From contig OZ243957.1 of assembly GCA_965214585.1 (NCBI GenBank), positions 2,480,001-2,544,000 of the forward strand: a stretch of 64,000 nucleotides of DNA. The letters run 5' to 3'. The stretch is from JAHCHG01 sp965214585 (GTDB lineage Bacteria; Acidobacteriota; Blastocatellia; Pyrinomonadales; Pyrinomonadaceae). The notes under the pieces were generated by a model. That model was not told where the DNA came from, did not search any database, and saw only the letters and a program-made list of their open reading frames with translations. A program made the translations under genes and the position numbers. Below are positions 25,114 through 33,323 of this stretch, in pieces (positions within the stretch are counted from its first letter, which is position 1; each line of letters starts with the position of its first letter).

Positions 25114-25161
25114 TCGGTTTTGTAACCGTGTCGCTTCTTAAATCAATCATTTCAGTTTTAT
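25114..25161 (-). pseudogene. Displaced copy of the ltaE 5' end
   Basis: 48 bp, identical at 47 positions to 24287-24334 (11 bp of leader and the first 37 bp of ltaE, MIDLRSDTVTKP). After that it departs and stops a few codons later. It lies between the VapBC module and the next gene pair. Confidence 0.9.
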
Positions 25162-25643
25162 GAAAATAGATTTACTTCTATTGTTTCGCTCGTATCGCCG
25201 CGCCCGATAAAAATCGTTACCGTGTGCGCTCTGTTTTCATCTTTCTCTACCTTATCAACGTCAATTCGCAAAGTCAGAGGCGAACCTCTCGTATTTGATT
25301 TTCCAAAGATTGTATATGCGCCGACGGAGATAATTTGATTTTCGGATTCGCAAAATTCCAGAAAACGCTCAAACAAGTTGATAATTTCCCTTTGCTTGAT
25401 TCCGCGCTGCATCATTCGCATCTGCGTATATGAAATAATTTTCAATTTCCAGACTCTTTCAACTTTTACAATTAAGATCGTTTCCGTTGAAAAATAAGAT
25501 AGAAATTCGGGTTCGCGCAAAAATTCCGCGCCGTAATCACCGCGTAACTCGTCTTCAACAGCAGCAAGCGTTTGCTCATCTTGAATCTGACCGCGCAAAA
25601 ATTTCAGTAAACGTCTGATTTCAATATCTCGCAGAGCAGACAT
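25158..25643 (-). CDS. Uncharacterised protein, DUF4258/BrnT-like C-terminus
   Basis: 161 residues. The middle reads VWKLKIISYTQMRMMQRGIKQREIINLFERFL, similar to the RMxQRGI signature of DUF4258, a RelE/BrnT-like fold. It then has beta strands ISVGAYTIFGK and TVTIFIGRGD. The N-terminal 75 residues are unrecognised. Second of a two-gene unit with the gene starting at 26024 (3 bp gap). A toxin-like role is inference only. The C-terminal stop lies in the displaced ltaE fragment. Confidence 0.55.
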   Translation of the reverse strand: MSALRDIEIRRLLKFLRGQIQDEQTLAAVEDELRGDYGAEFLREPEFLSYFSTETILIVKVERVWKLKIISYTQMRMMQRGIKQREIINLFERFLEFCESENQIISVGAYTIFGKSNTRGSPLTLRIDVDKVEKDENRAHTVTIFIGRGDTSETIEVNLFS

Positions 25644-25646
25644 TTA

Positions 25647-26024
25647 TTACTCCTCTTCGATTTCGATTTCCTGCGGAGGATTTTCAGGCAGCCACGAACT
25701 TAAAAGTCCTGCAAATTCGCGCTCAATTGTCATTGTCACATAAAACGTCCGACGTGCGCCGTAAAGTTCATACGTTCCTTCCGTATCGTTTTCAAGACGA
25801 GCCAGAACTCCGCCCTCTAACGCTTCGCGCAACTCTTCGAGATATAATTTCTGACCGGAATCATAAGCCGCAACGCGCAAATTTTTGCCGAATTTAACTG
25901 TTTTCCAAGTTTCGTTTACATTTCGGTTGGCTTGCTCCGTCCAAAGTCTGGCTAGAACTTCACGCTGCTGTGCCGAACTAAAATGACGAACTTTTTCAAT
26001 AAATTCGGAAACTGGATTTATCAT
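25647..26024 (-). CDS. Uncharacterised protein, partner of the 25158-25643 gene
   Basis: 125 residues, acidic at the C-terminus (PENPPQEIEIEEE), no signal peptide. The N-terminus INPVSEFIEKVRHFSSAQQREVLARLWTEQANRN is helical. I do not recognise a family. It is first in a two-gene unit and the pair is bounded by copies of the ltaE 5' end, so it is a cassette of accessory genes. Confidence 0.55.
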   Translation of the reverse strand: MINPVSEFIEKVRHFSSAQQREVLARLWTEQANRNVNETWKTVKFGKNLRVAAYDSGQKLYLEELREALEGGVLARLENDTEGTYELYGARRTFYVTMTIEREFAGLLSSWLPENPPQEIEIEEE

Positions 26025-26042
26025 AATTTTATTTTTTAAAAT

Positions 26043-26061
26043 CGTGTCGCTTCTTAAATCA
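26043..26061 (-). pseudogene. Short third copy of the ltaE 5' end
   Basis: CGTGTCGCTTCTTAAATCA matches the second copy exactly over 19 bp, including the AAAT variant that differs from intact ltaE. It marks the far side of the unknown gene pair. Confidence 0.65.
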
Positions 26062-26082
26062 TTAATTATAAAAAATCAAACT

Positions 26083-26131
26083 AAAAAAAGCACCTTGACT
26101 TGTCAGCCGTAGAGCAAACAAATCAAGGTGC
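26083..26131 (-). terminator. Rho-independent terminator of the LysM/BON gene
   Basis: On the minus strand GCACCTTGATTTGT pairs with ACAAGTCAAGGTGC (one G-T pair) around a 14-nt loop and is followed by seven T. It lies 25 bp after the stop of the Kbp-like gene. Confidence 0.85.
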
Positions 26132-26155
26132 AAAATCTTTAGGATACGACTTTTA

Positions 26156-26548
26156 TCAACCGTTCGGGATTTTTAGTTCCTGTCCCGGCTGAATTTTGTC
26201 GGGATCGTCGAGTTTATCGCGGTTGGCATCAAAAATCTTTTGCCAGCTTACGCCGTGATTTGCTCCGATCTTGCTCAAAGTGTCGCCCGATTGAACCGTA
26301 TAAGTTGAACCCGCGCCGCTTCCGCTTGACGCTTCGTCGCCTTCCGGCGCGGTGATGTCCAGAACCAGATCGCCGGAGCGATAATCGGGATCAATGCGGT
26401 TATATTCGTCCCATAATTTCTGTTTTGTCGCCGCGCTTCCGGCTACGCCGTCAATTTTCAGAACGCCGTTTTCCTCGCGCACATCCAAGCCCGAAACATT
26501 CATTTGCTGCGCCATATCAATTAGTGGCTGGTATTTATCTCTTACCAT
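26156..26548 (-). CDS. LysM protein with N-terminal BON-like domain (Kbp/YgaU-like)
   Basis: 130 residues without a signal peptide. Residues about 1-70 are BON-like (VSGLDVREENGVLKIDGVAGSAATKQKLWDEY). After a Gly/Ser linker comes a LysM domain (STYTVQSGDTLSKIGANHGVSWQKIFDANRDKLDDPDKIQPGQELKIP). This order is that of the E. coli potassium-binding protein Kbp. A K+ binding role is inferred from that. A BON lipoprotein gene precedes it. Confidence 0.82.
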   Translation of the reverse strand: MVRDKYQPLIDMAQQMNVSGLDVREENGVLKIDGVAGSAATKQKLWDEYNRIDPDYRSGDLVLDITAPEGDEASSGSGAGSTYTVQSGDTLSKIGANHGVSWQKIFDANRDKLDDPDKIQPGQELKIPNG

Positions 26549-26571
26549 AATTTTTCTCCTTTTTTATTTAC

Positions 26572-26913
26572 CTATTTCTTTTCACCGAGTTGATTAACAA
26601 CCGGACGATTTGCTACTTCCTGAGCCGCCATTACAGCTTCGCTCATTTTTCCCGCTTCAACCGTTCCGCGAAGCGTGATTTTTTCCGTCGTCGCTTCAAC
26701 TTCTACGCCTTCGATGCCTTTTTTCTTGATCGCGGCTTCGACGGCACTTTTAGCCGCTTCATCCGTTACCGGCGCGGGCGTTCCGGCGTTCACCATATTG
26801 GTATTCATTGTTGCGTTTGCCAAATTCCCGTTGACATCCTCCGCGTCTCCGCGGCATCCGCCAAGCATTAACAAAGCACCTATTGTCAAAATCATTAAAA
26901 GTTTAGTTTTCAT
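26572..26913 (-). CDS. BON-domain lipoprotein
   Basis: 113 residues. Lipoprotein signal with lipobox LMLGGC (Cys at residue 20), then an Asn/Thr/Ala-rich spacer. One BON domain (residues about 50-110: AAKSAVEAAIKKKGIEGVEVEATTEKITLRGTVEAGKMSEAVMAAQEVANRPVV). Expected to sit in a membrane facing the periplasm. It lies 23 bp upstream of the Kbp-like gene; a common transcript ending at the 26083-26131 terminator is likely. Confidence 0.85.
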   Translation of the reverse strand: MKTKLLMILTIGALLMLGGCRGDAEDVNGNLANATMNTNMVNAGTPAPVTDEAAKSAVEAAIKKKGIEGVEVEATTEKITLRGTVEAGKMSEAVMAAQEVANRPVVNQLGEKK

Positions 26914-27078
26914 TTTTCCTCCTGAAAATCTTTGGTAATCTACATTAAAACTGAAAAAAAATTACGTTCTCAGCATTTAATACCTTTTTTTAGAATATAT
27001 TTCTCTAAGGCATTTCAAAAAAATACTCTCTCAAGCCGTATCTGTCAATGAGTGGTTTAAAACATTTTACAAAAAAAA

Positions 27079-27609
27079 TCAGTCAAACTTAAACAGAAAA
27101 ACTTCTTCGGCGATTTGTTTGGCAATGTCGAAAGAGGTCAAATCGGGACGAACGATAAAATGCCAGTCAGCCAGACAGTAAGAATTTAATCTTTCGTCGA
27201 AAAGTTTCTTCGCTTCTTTTTTATTTTTGGCAAGCGGACGTTTTCGCTTTGACAGCGAGATGTTTCGCCAGCAATGCGCGAAAGTCGCTTCGAGCCACAA
27301 ACTCATACATTCGTGTTGTTTAATCAAATCGCGGTTTTCGGCAGTCGTCCACGCGCCGCCGCCGAGGGCGATAATTTTCGCGTCGCTTTCCAGAAGAATT
27401 CTGTTTAAGTTTTCCGTTTCCATTTTCCGAAAATGAGCGATGCCGTATTTTTCGACAATTTCAAAAACAGTCTGTTTTTCATTAAATTCGATAAACGTAT
27501 CGAGATCAATTTTTTTTGTTCGCAGAATATACGACAAATGGCGGGCGACGGTGGTTTTTCCAACGCCCATAAAACCTGTTAAAACTATTCGTTTGCCGTT
27601 TTCCATCAA
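27079..27609 (-). CDS. aroK: Shikimate kinase
   Basis: 176 residues. Walker A GFMGVGKTT, shikimate-binding D in IDLDTFIE, R in HFRKMETE, the GGG motif in IALGGGAWT and the lid with SKRKRPLA. Phosphorylates shikimate on O3 in the chorismate pathway. It lies just downstream of aroA in the same direction, with a 60-bp gap. Confidence 0.93.
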   Translation of the reverse strand: MMENGKRIVLTGFMGVGKTTVARHLSYILRTKKIDLDTFIEFNEKQTVFEIVEKYGIAHFRKMETENLNRILLESDAKIIALGGGAWTTAENRDLIKQHECMSLWLEATFAHCWRNISLSKRKRPLAKNKKEAKKLFDERLNSYCLADWHFIVRPDLTSFDIAKQIAEEVFLFKFD

Positions 27610-27669
27610 AAAAAATGTAAGAAAAATTAAGAGAAATAAAATGAGTGACGAAATTTAAATAAATATTTT

Positions 27670-29007
27670 TTAGTCCGAATGATTTTGCAATTCGGCAAGC
27701 GTTTGAAAAAAATCCGGGAAGGAAATTCCAGCCCATTCCGCACCTTCGATTTCCGTTTCGCCGTTTGCAAAAAGCGCGGCAACGGCAAAAGCCATCGCAA
27801 TTCTGTGATCGCCGAAAGAATCAACATTCGCGCCTTTTAAATCGGACTTTTCCACCTTTAAACCGTCGGGAAATTCTTCAACCTCGGCGTTCATACGGCG
27901 CAGATTTTCAACCGTTGCGGCAATTCTGTCCGATTCCTTGACGCGCAATTCTTCGGCGTTTCTAATCTCCAGACCGTTTTTTAACTGCGTTCCGAAAACT
28001 GCCAGAATCGGAATTTCGTCAATCAAATTTGCCGCCGCTTCACCGTCAATTATATTTAAATCGGTATTTAACTCAAGCGGGTTCGCGCCTTTAACGTGCA
28101 GATCGCCGGCAATTTCACCGCAAATTTCTTTTTCGTTTCGGATTTGAATATCCGCGCCGAATTTTTTCAAAACCTCGATAATCGCCGAGCGCGTCGGATT
28201 TAAACCGACATTTTCCAGAACGATTTCCGAGTTTTCCAGACAAGTTGCCGCAACCAGAAAAAACGCCGCCGAAGAAACGTCCGACGGAATTATAAAATCG
28301 CGTGCCGTCAAACGCGAATCGCCTCTGATTGCAGCTTTGTGAACAAATCTGCCGTTTGTTTCGACAAATTCTTCGCGGATTCCTGCGCCCAGATATTTGA
28401 GCATTAATTCGGTGTGATTTCTCGAAGTCGGCAGAGAAAATTCCGATTCAGGGCTTTCGACAAAAGTTTCGCCGTCGGCAAAAAGTCCGGCTAAAAGCAC
28501 GCACGATTTGACCTGTGCGCTGGAAACGGGAAGTTTGTAAGCGATTGATTTGAGAGGCTTTTTGCCGAAAATGCGAAGCGGCGCACAATTTTCCCGCGAA
28601 CCGATTTCCGCGTTCATCTTTGTTAAAGGCTCGATAATTCGGCGCATCGGACGTTTTTTCAAAGACTCGTCGCCGATCAAAACCGATTTGAAATTCTGTC
28701 CGGCTAAAACTCCGGCGAGCAATCTCATAGTCGTTCCGCTGTTTCCGCAATCGAGTTTTTCGGCGGGTTCGGTCAATCCGTTTTTTCCGACTCCTTCGAT
28801 AATGATTTCCGTGTTTTCGCGTCTGATCTTAACGCCGAGTTTTGCCAGACAATCCAAGGTTGAAAGGCAGTCCGCGCTTGCCGCAAAATTTTCGATTCGT
28901 GTTTCGCCGTCTGCCAAAGACGCAAAAATCGCGGCGCGGTGCGAAATGGATTTGTCGCCGGGAAGTTTTATTTTTCCGCGCAAATGCCCGGCTGTTTGAA
29001 TTTTCAT
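27670..29007 (-). CDS. aroA: 3-Phosphoshikimate 1-carboxyvinyltransferase (EPSP synthase)
   Basis: 445 residues, normal length. Motifs: LPGDKSISHRAAI (substrate Lys/Ser), LDCGNSGTTMRLLAG, PVSSAQVKSCVLLAGL, catalytic region IIDGEAAANLIDEIPILAVF, VKESDRI and GDHRIAMAFA. It joins shikimate-3-phosphate with PEP. Together with aroK it makes two successive-but-one steps to chorismate. Confidence 0.95.
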   Translation of the reverse strand: MKIQTAGHLRGKIKLPGDKSISHRAAIFASLADGETRIENFAASADCLSTLDCLAKLGVKIRRENTEIIIEGVGKNGLTEPAEKLDCGNSGTTMRLLAGVLAGQNFKSVLIGDESLKKRPMRRIIEPLTKMNAEIGSRENCAPLRIFGKKPLKSIAYKLPVSSAQVKSCVLLAGLFADGETFVESPESEFSLPTSRNHTELMLKYLGAGIREEFVETNGRFVHKAAIRGDSRLTARDFIIPSDVSSAAFFLVAATCLENSEIVLENVGLNPTRSAIIEVLKKFGADIQIRNEKEICGEIAGDLHVKGANPLELNTDLNIIDGEAAANLIDEIPILAVFGTQLKNGLEIRNAEELRVKESDRIAATVENLRRMNAEVEEFPDGLKVEKSDLKGANVDSFGDHRIAMAFAVAALFANGETEIEGAEWAGISFPDFFQTLAELQNHSD

Positions 29008-29133
29008 AAAAAGTTATCCGTGAATTTAATCAAATCGGTTTCAAATAATCTAATCGGCGCAATTGATTTTTCATAAAAAACTTATAATAAATGTAATATG
29101 TCAATCATAATTTGGAAATCGGAAAGAAAATAA

Positions 29134-29271
29134 GTCAGCAGCGTCGTGCATAAGCCGACTGGTAAACACAACGAACGCATCGGCTCACGCCGACGCTACT
29201 GACAAAAAACGCATCGGCTCACGCCGACGCTACTGACAAAAAACGCATCGGCTCACGCCGACGCTGCTGAC
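29134..29271. repeat. Tandem 34-bp repeats within an inverted repeat
   Basis: Three tandem units of 34 bp beginning GCATCGGCTCACGCCGACGC (starts 29177, 29211, 29245). The start GTCAGCAGCGTCGTGCATAA (29134) is an imperfect inverted copy of the last unit's end. Each unit folds as CGGC-TCAC-GCCG. It occupies most of the 348-bp gap between aroA and the anti-sigma gene. Confidence 0.85.
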
Positions 29272-29355
29272 AGAAAAGTTCAACTTATTGATAATAAATC
29301 AAATCCTTTCTTGACATAAACCGTAAGAAACATATAACTTACAAAGAAAACGATT

Positions 29356-29772
29356 GTGAAAGAAGAAAAACAGGAAATTAAATTGCCGAGCCGTCTGGAA
29401 TCGGTTGAGGAAGCCGCCGTCAGAGCGTCCGAGTTTGCATCGAAATCCGGTTTCGGGGAAGATGAAATTTACGGAGTTGATATGGCTGTCCGCGAAGTGG
29501 TCGCCAATGCCGTCAAACACGGAAATAAATTGGATGAAACTAAGAACGTTGAAATTACGTTAAACAATTCCGAGAAAGGATTTGAAGTTTTCGTCAGAGA
29601 TTTCGGCGCGGGTTTTGAGGTCGAAGAAGTTCCCGATCCGACGAATCCCGAAAATCTTTTAAAGGAAGACGGGCGCGGAATTCTTTTTATGCAAACCTTT
29701 ATGGATGAAGTCCGCTGGTTTAATCACGAAGAAGGCGGAATGCTCGTCAAAATGTTGAAAAAGCGACAATAA
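29356..29772 (+). CDS. RsbW/SpoIIAB-like anti-sigma factor kinase
   Basis: 138 residues starting at GTG. Histidine-kinase-like ATPase fold of the HATPase_c_2 type: N box VDMAVREVVANAVKHGNKLDE, then VFVRDFGAGF and GRGILFMQTFMDEV. Such proteins bind a sigma factor and phosphorylate a STAS antagonist on Ser/Thr. The antagonist is the next gene, 86 bp downstream. No sigma factor is adjacent. Confidence 0.88.
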   Translation: MKEEKQEIKLPSRLESVEEAAVRASEFASKSGFGEDEIYGVDMAVREVVANAVKHGNKLDETKNVEITLNNSEKGFEVFVRDFGAGFEVEEVPDPTNPENLLKEDGRGILFMQTFMDEVRWFNHEEGGMLVKMLKKRQ

Positions 29773-29858
29773 ACTTTGTATTACGCGGACTTTTAATGCA
29801 GAATGAGTCTGAAATTTATTAACAAAAATTAGAAACAGAAGAAGGAGAGAAAAAAATT

Positions 29859-30206
29859 ATGGCTGAACTTGATATTTCTGAACGTCAAGCCGGAGACGTA
29901 ACAATACTCGATTTAAACGGCAAAGTAACACTCGGTGAAGGCAGCGTCGCGCTTCGCAGCGCAATTCGCCGCTTGCTCGGTGAAGGTAAAAAGAAAATTT
30001 TGCTGAATCTGGGCAAAGTCGGTTACGTTGATTCCAGCGGAATCGGCGAACTCGTTTCCAGTTTTACCGCCGTTAATAAAGAGGACGGAACTTTGAAACT
30101 GTTAAATTTAACCGAAAAAATCCAAGACCTTTTGGCAATCACCAAACTGCTGACGGTTTTTGATACTTTCGACAGCGAAGAAGACGCGCTCGCCAGTTAC
30201 GAGTAA
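29859..30206 (+). CDS. STAS-domain anti-anti-sigma factor (RsbV/SpoIIAA-like)
   Basis: 115 residues, a single STAS domain. The phosphorylatable Ser lies in VDSSGIGELVSSF. A strong ribosome binding site (AAGGAGAG) precedes the ATG. With the upstream kinase it forms a partner-switching pair that controls a sigma factor or another output. A palindrome (30216-30287) follows. Confidence 0.9.
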   Translation: MAELDISERQAGDVTILDLNGKVTLGEGSVALRSAIRRLLGEGKKKILLNLGKVGYVDSSGIGELVSSFTAVNKEDGTLKLLNLTEKIQDLLAITKLLTVFDTFDSEEDALASYE

Positions 30207-30215
30207 AACTATTTA

Positions 30216-30287
30216 TTAAAAACGGAAAATGGATAACGAATAATTTGGGAAAAACTCTCTTTAAATTATTTCGTTATCCGTTTTTAA
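30216..30287. repeat. Palindrome after the STAS gene
   Basis: TTAAAAACGGaaaATGGATAACGAATAATTT pairs with a right arm that begins AAATTATTTCGTTATCCG and ends TTTTTAA. It can fold as a long stem in RNA and may act as a terminator for the STAS gene. The ~150 bp after it hold nothing obvious before the next start. Confidence 0.75.
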
Positions 30288-30439
30288 TTTTAAAAAAAGC
30301 ATCCGAATCAAGCGGAAAAGCATCTTTTATAAAAGCGAAGGCGCAAAATATCCAAAGGTTTTTATTTTTTTGTTCCCCTTTTAAAATCTTTTCATATTAT
30401 GCGTTTTCGCCATTTCAATATATAAAAAACCAGCAAATA

Positions 30440-32182
30440 ATGATGAAAAAAGTATTTTTGCTCGCCATAATTTTAGTTTTTTCCGCAGGCGTTTTCGCGC
30501 AGAACGCCAAGCCCTTCGATTTGTCCGAATACGGAGTAAAAATCGAACCGGATAAGCGTTTGATCGTTGTTCTGGCTTCGCTCGAAGTTGCCGATATGGA
30601 CATTCCTTTGACGAACGAGGGAATCATATTTCGCCGGAAGCTGGACGCGGATACGGCGAATATGGATGCGAATTTGCGGCGGAAGATGCAGTCGTTCGTC
30701 GCAAGGTATCAGAGCCGGCATCCGAATCGCACCAAACAGCAGCTTCTCGCGCCTTTTATTTCAATGGCTTACGCGCTTTCGCCCGTTCCCGAACTGGAAG
30801 AACCGGCGCGTTCGACGGATTTGCCTGATGATCTGCTCGAAGTTCTCGATTACGCGCCGCTGGTGCAGCAGTTTTATCAAAATCATCTGAGCAAAAATCT
30901 CGACGAATACGTTCAAATTTACCGCGATGAAGCCGACCAATTGCGCCCGTCCGCCGTTTCGATGGTGCGCGAACTGCTCGATTATATGAACACGCGCCCG
31001 CAGCTTGTTTACGCCGAGCGCGTAAAAACCGAAACCGATAAAAGCAAAAGCAAAAAGACGAAAATTCAGACGACGAGCGTGCGCGAAAAAGCGCGTCGGT
31101 TTTTCATCGTTCCCGAACTTCTCGCGCCGAAAAATACGGTCAATTTTATCAACATCGGCGACGATTATTTTGCCGTCGTTTCGCCCGAAACCGATCTGAC
31201 CAATTCGGAAGTGCGCCGCGCTTATCTTCGTTTTGTGCTTGATCCTCTTGTATTAAACAACGCAACTGAAATTTTCAAATCGAGCGACGGCATCAAATCT
31301 CTGCTTGCCGAACGCAGAAAGATCAACCCGAATATTTCACCCGACATTTATTTTGCGGTTCTGCGCTCGCTCGTCGCCGCAGTTGATGCCAGACAAATCG
31401 AACACCAGAAAGTGCAGATTTTGACGGCGCAAAAGCGAAAGGAAATTGATGCAGCAAAAGGCAGAGAAGCCAAACTCGCCGTTTCCGCCAAACTCGGCGA
31501 ACTGAAAAAATCCCTCGCCGACCAGACTGCTCTGGAATTGTCCCAAGCGTATGAAAACGGCGCGGTTTTAGCGTTTTATTTTGCCAAACAACTCGAAGGA
31601 ATCGAAGATTCGGGCTTTGACATCGAAAGTTCGATGCGCGATATGATTTTATCGCTCGACCCGACCAAAGAAACGAATCGCTTGGCGGAATTTGCCGACG
31701 CAAAAAAACGCGCCGTCGCCGCCCGCAGCAAAAGTTCCGTTTCAAACGAACTCGCCATTGAAAATCCGGTTACAAAACGGCTGCTCGAAATTGACAAAAT
31801 TATTATCGGGAAAAAATATGCCGAAGCCAAAAGGGAACTGACTGCGCTTGCCAAAGAAAATCCGAACGATCCGCGCGTTTACTATTCGCTCGGACGCTTG
31901 GCGAGCCTGACGGCGGAAACGGCAACCGACGAAGACACGCGCAACCAATATCTGCTCGAAGCCAAAAACGCTTACGAAAAAACTTTAACGTCCGCCACCG
32001 CGAAAACCGATGCCGCTTTGATTTCGCTTTCCTACGTCGCCCTCGGCAGAATATATGAATTCGACGGACAAGCCGAATACGCTCTGCAAATTTACAACGC
32101 CGCCGTAAAAGTCGGCGATGTCGAAGACGGCGCGTTCAAAGAAGCGCAGGCGGCGGTCAGCAGATTGACGAAACAGAAGTGA
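30440..32182 (+). CDS. Secreted protein with C-terminal TPR-like repeats
   Basis: 580 residues from the ATG at 30440. The start upstream at 30245 would place 65 unrelated residues before a clear signal peptide (KKVFLLAIILVFSAGVFAQ). The body is helical and charged, with no catalytic motif that I recognise. Near the C-terminus two TPR-like units appear (NPNDPRVYYSLGRLASL and AALISLSYVALGRIYEFDGQAEYALQIYNAAVKVGD). Periplasmic scaffold is the best guess. Confidence 0.7.
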   Translation: MMKKVFLLAIILVFSAGVFAQNAKPFDLSEYGVKIEPDKRLIVVLASLEVADMDIPLTNEGIIFRRKLDADTANMDANLRRKMQSFVARYQSRHPNRTKQQLLAPFISMAYALSPVPELEEPARSTDLPDDLLEVLDYAPLVQQFYQNHLSKNLDEYVQIYRDEADQLRPSAVSMVRELLDYMNTRPQLVYAERVKTETDKSKSKKTKIQTTSVREKARRFFIVPELLAPKNTVNFINIGDDYFAVVSPETDLTNSEVRRAYLRFVLDPLVLNNATEIFKSSDGIKSLLAERRKINPNISPDIYFAVLRSLVAAVDARQIEHQKVQILTAQKRKEIDAAKGREAKLAVSAKLGELKKSLADQTALELSQAYENGAVLAFYFAKQLEGIEDSGFDIESSMRDMILSLDPTKETNRLAEFADAKKRAVAARSKSSVSNELAIENPVTKRLLEIDKIIIGKKYAEAKRELTALAKENPNDPRVYYSLGRLASLTAETATDEDTRNQYLLEAKNAYEKTLTSATAKTDAALISLSYVALGRIYEFDGQAEYALQIYNAAVKVGDVEDGAFKEAQAAVSRLTKQK

Positions 32183-32259
32183 TGGTAGTGGGTTGTTTTT
32201 TGATAATTGTTAAGGGGGTTTTTAGGGTTTTAAAATAATCAAAAGTTTTTAGAGTAATG

Positions 32260-32344
32260 CTGAAAATGTAAGGCTGAGAATTTGTTTTTATCAATTGCCG
32301 CCAACTAAAGCCGGTCGGCAATTCATAAATTATTACATTTTTAG
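32260..32344. repeat. Reduced family D palindrome
   Basis: Inner hairpin ATCAATTGCCG with CGGCAATTCAT (32290-32327) around ACTAAAGCC. Outer pair CTGAAAATGTAA (32260-32271) with TTACATTTTTAG (32333-32344). It shares the AATTGCCG ends with 41496-41690 and 58359-58553 but lacks their long centre. Confidence 0.65.
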
Positions 32345-32413
32345 TGCTGCCGTTTTTAGCAGAGAACAACGAACATCCTGTAAATCTCGACAAAAATCTG
32401 CTACCTTATCTTA

Positions 32414-33313
32414 ATGAATTCCGAAAAATTCCGAAGCGGCTACGCTGCCCTTATTGGTCGTCCGAATGCGGGCAAATCCACGCTTTTAAATCACTTGGTG
32501 GGCGAAAAGATCGCCGCCGTTTCCAACAAACCGCAAACTACGCGCCATAAAATCAAGGGAATCGTTACTCTGGAAAGCGGACAGATCGTTTTCATAGATA
32601 CGCCCGGCGTTCATAAACCCGGATATTTGCTCAATCGCCGGATGATGTCCGCCGTTCACGACGCGATTTTGTCGGTTGATCTGATCGTCTTGATGCGCGA
32701 CGCTTCCGTTTCGACGGGAAACGGCGACAGATTCGTTCTGGATTTGGTCAAAGAAAGCGAAAAAACGGCGATTCTCGTCTTGAACAAAATTGACAAAATA
32801 AAAGACAAAAACGAACTTCTGCCGCTGATCGAATTTTACGCGGACGAGCATAATTTCGCCGAAATAATCCCGATCTCCGCGCTCAAAGGCGAAGCGATAG
32901 AAAATTTTTTACAGCAAATAATCAAACATCTTCCCGAAAATGAACCGATTTTCGCCGCAGACGAAATGACCGACCAGAGTTTGCGCGTTTTGGTCGCGGA
33001 AATGGTCAGAGAAAAAATCCTTATGACGACGGGCGAAGAATTGCCATATACGACGGCGGTTGTAACGGAAAAATTCGAGGAAGTTGACGAAAATTTGACA
33101 AAAATTTACTGCGCGATCTATGTTGAAAGAAGTTCGCAAAAGGGAATAATCATCGGTAAAGGCGGCTCGAAACTGAAAAAGATCGGCGCGGACGCAAGAC
33201 AAGATATTCAAAAACTTCTCGGCAAAAAAGTTTATTTGCAGCTTTTCGTCAAAGTCGTCAAAGACTGGCGCAATCAGGAACGCGATTTGAACGAGATGGG
33301 AATTGAAGAGTAA
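32414..33313 (+). CDS. era: GTPase Era
   Basis: 299 residues. G1 GRPNAGKST, G2 TTRHKIKG, G3 DTPGVH, G4 NKID, G5 SALKGE, then a C-terminal KH domain with GIIIGKGGSKLKKIGADAR. Binds 16S rRNA and helps mature the 30S subunit. The last 50 bp (33264-33313, ending RDLNEMGIEE) recur at 38176-38225 beyond the restriction-modification genes. The first of those genes starts 10 bp after the era stop. Confidence 0.95.
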   Translation: MNSEKFRSGYAALIGRPNAGKSTLLNHLVGEKIAAVSNKPQTTRHKIKGIVTLESGQIVFIDTPGVHKPGYLLNRRMMSAVHDAILSVDLIVLMRDASVSTGNGDRFVLDLVKESEKTAILVLNKIDKIKDKNELLPLIEFYADEHNFAEIIPISALKGEAIENFLQQIIKHLPENEPIFAADEMTDQSLRVLVAEMVREKILMTTGEELPYTTAVVTEKFEEVDENLTKIYCAIYVERSSQKGIIIGKGGSKLKKIGADARQDIQKLLGKKVYLQLFVKVVKDWRNQERDLNEMGIEE

Positions 33314-33323
33314 AGTATAAAAA

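Noticed and set aside
29177..29271. 34-bp direct repeats as a small CRISPR array
   Set aside because: Units are back to back without spacers, and no cas gene is nearby.
30245..30439. Extra 65-residue N-terminus for the TPR protein
   Set aside because: It lies before a clear signal peptide and partly reads through a palindrome, so it is not likely to be translated.
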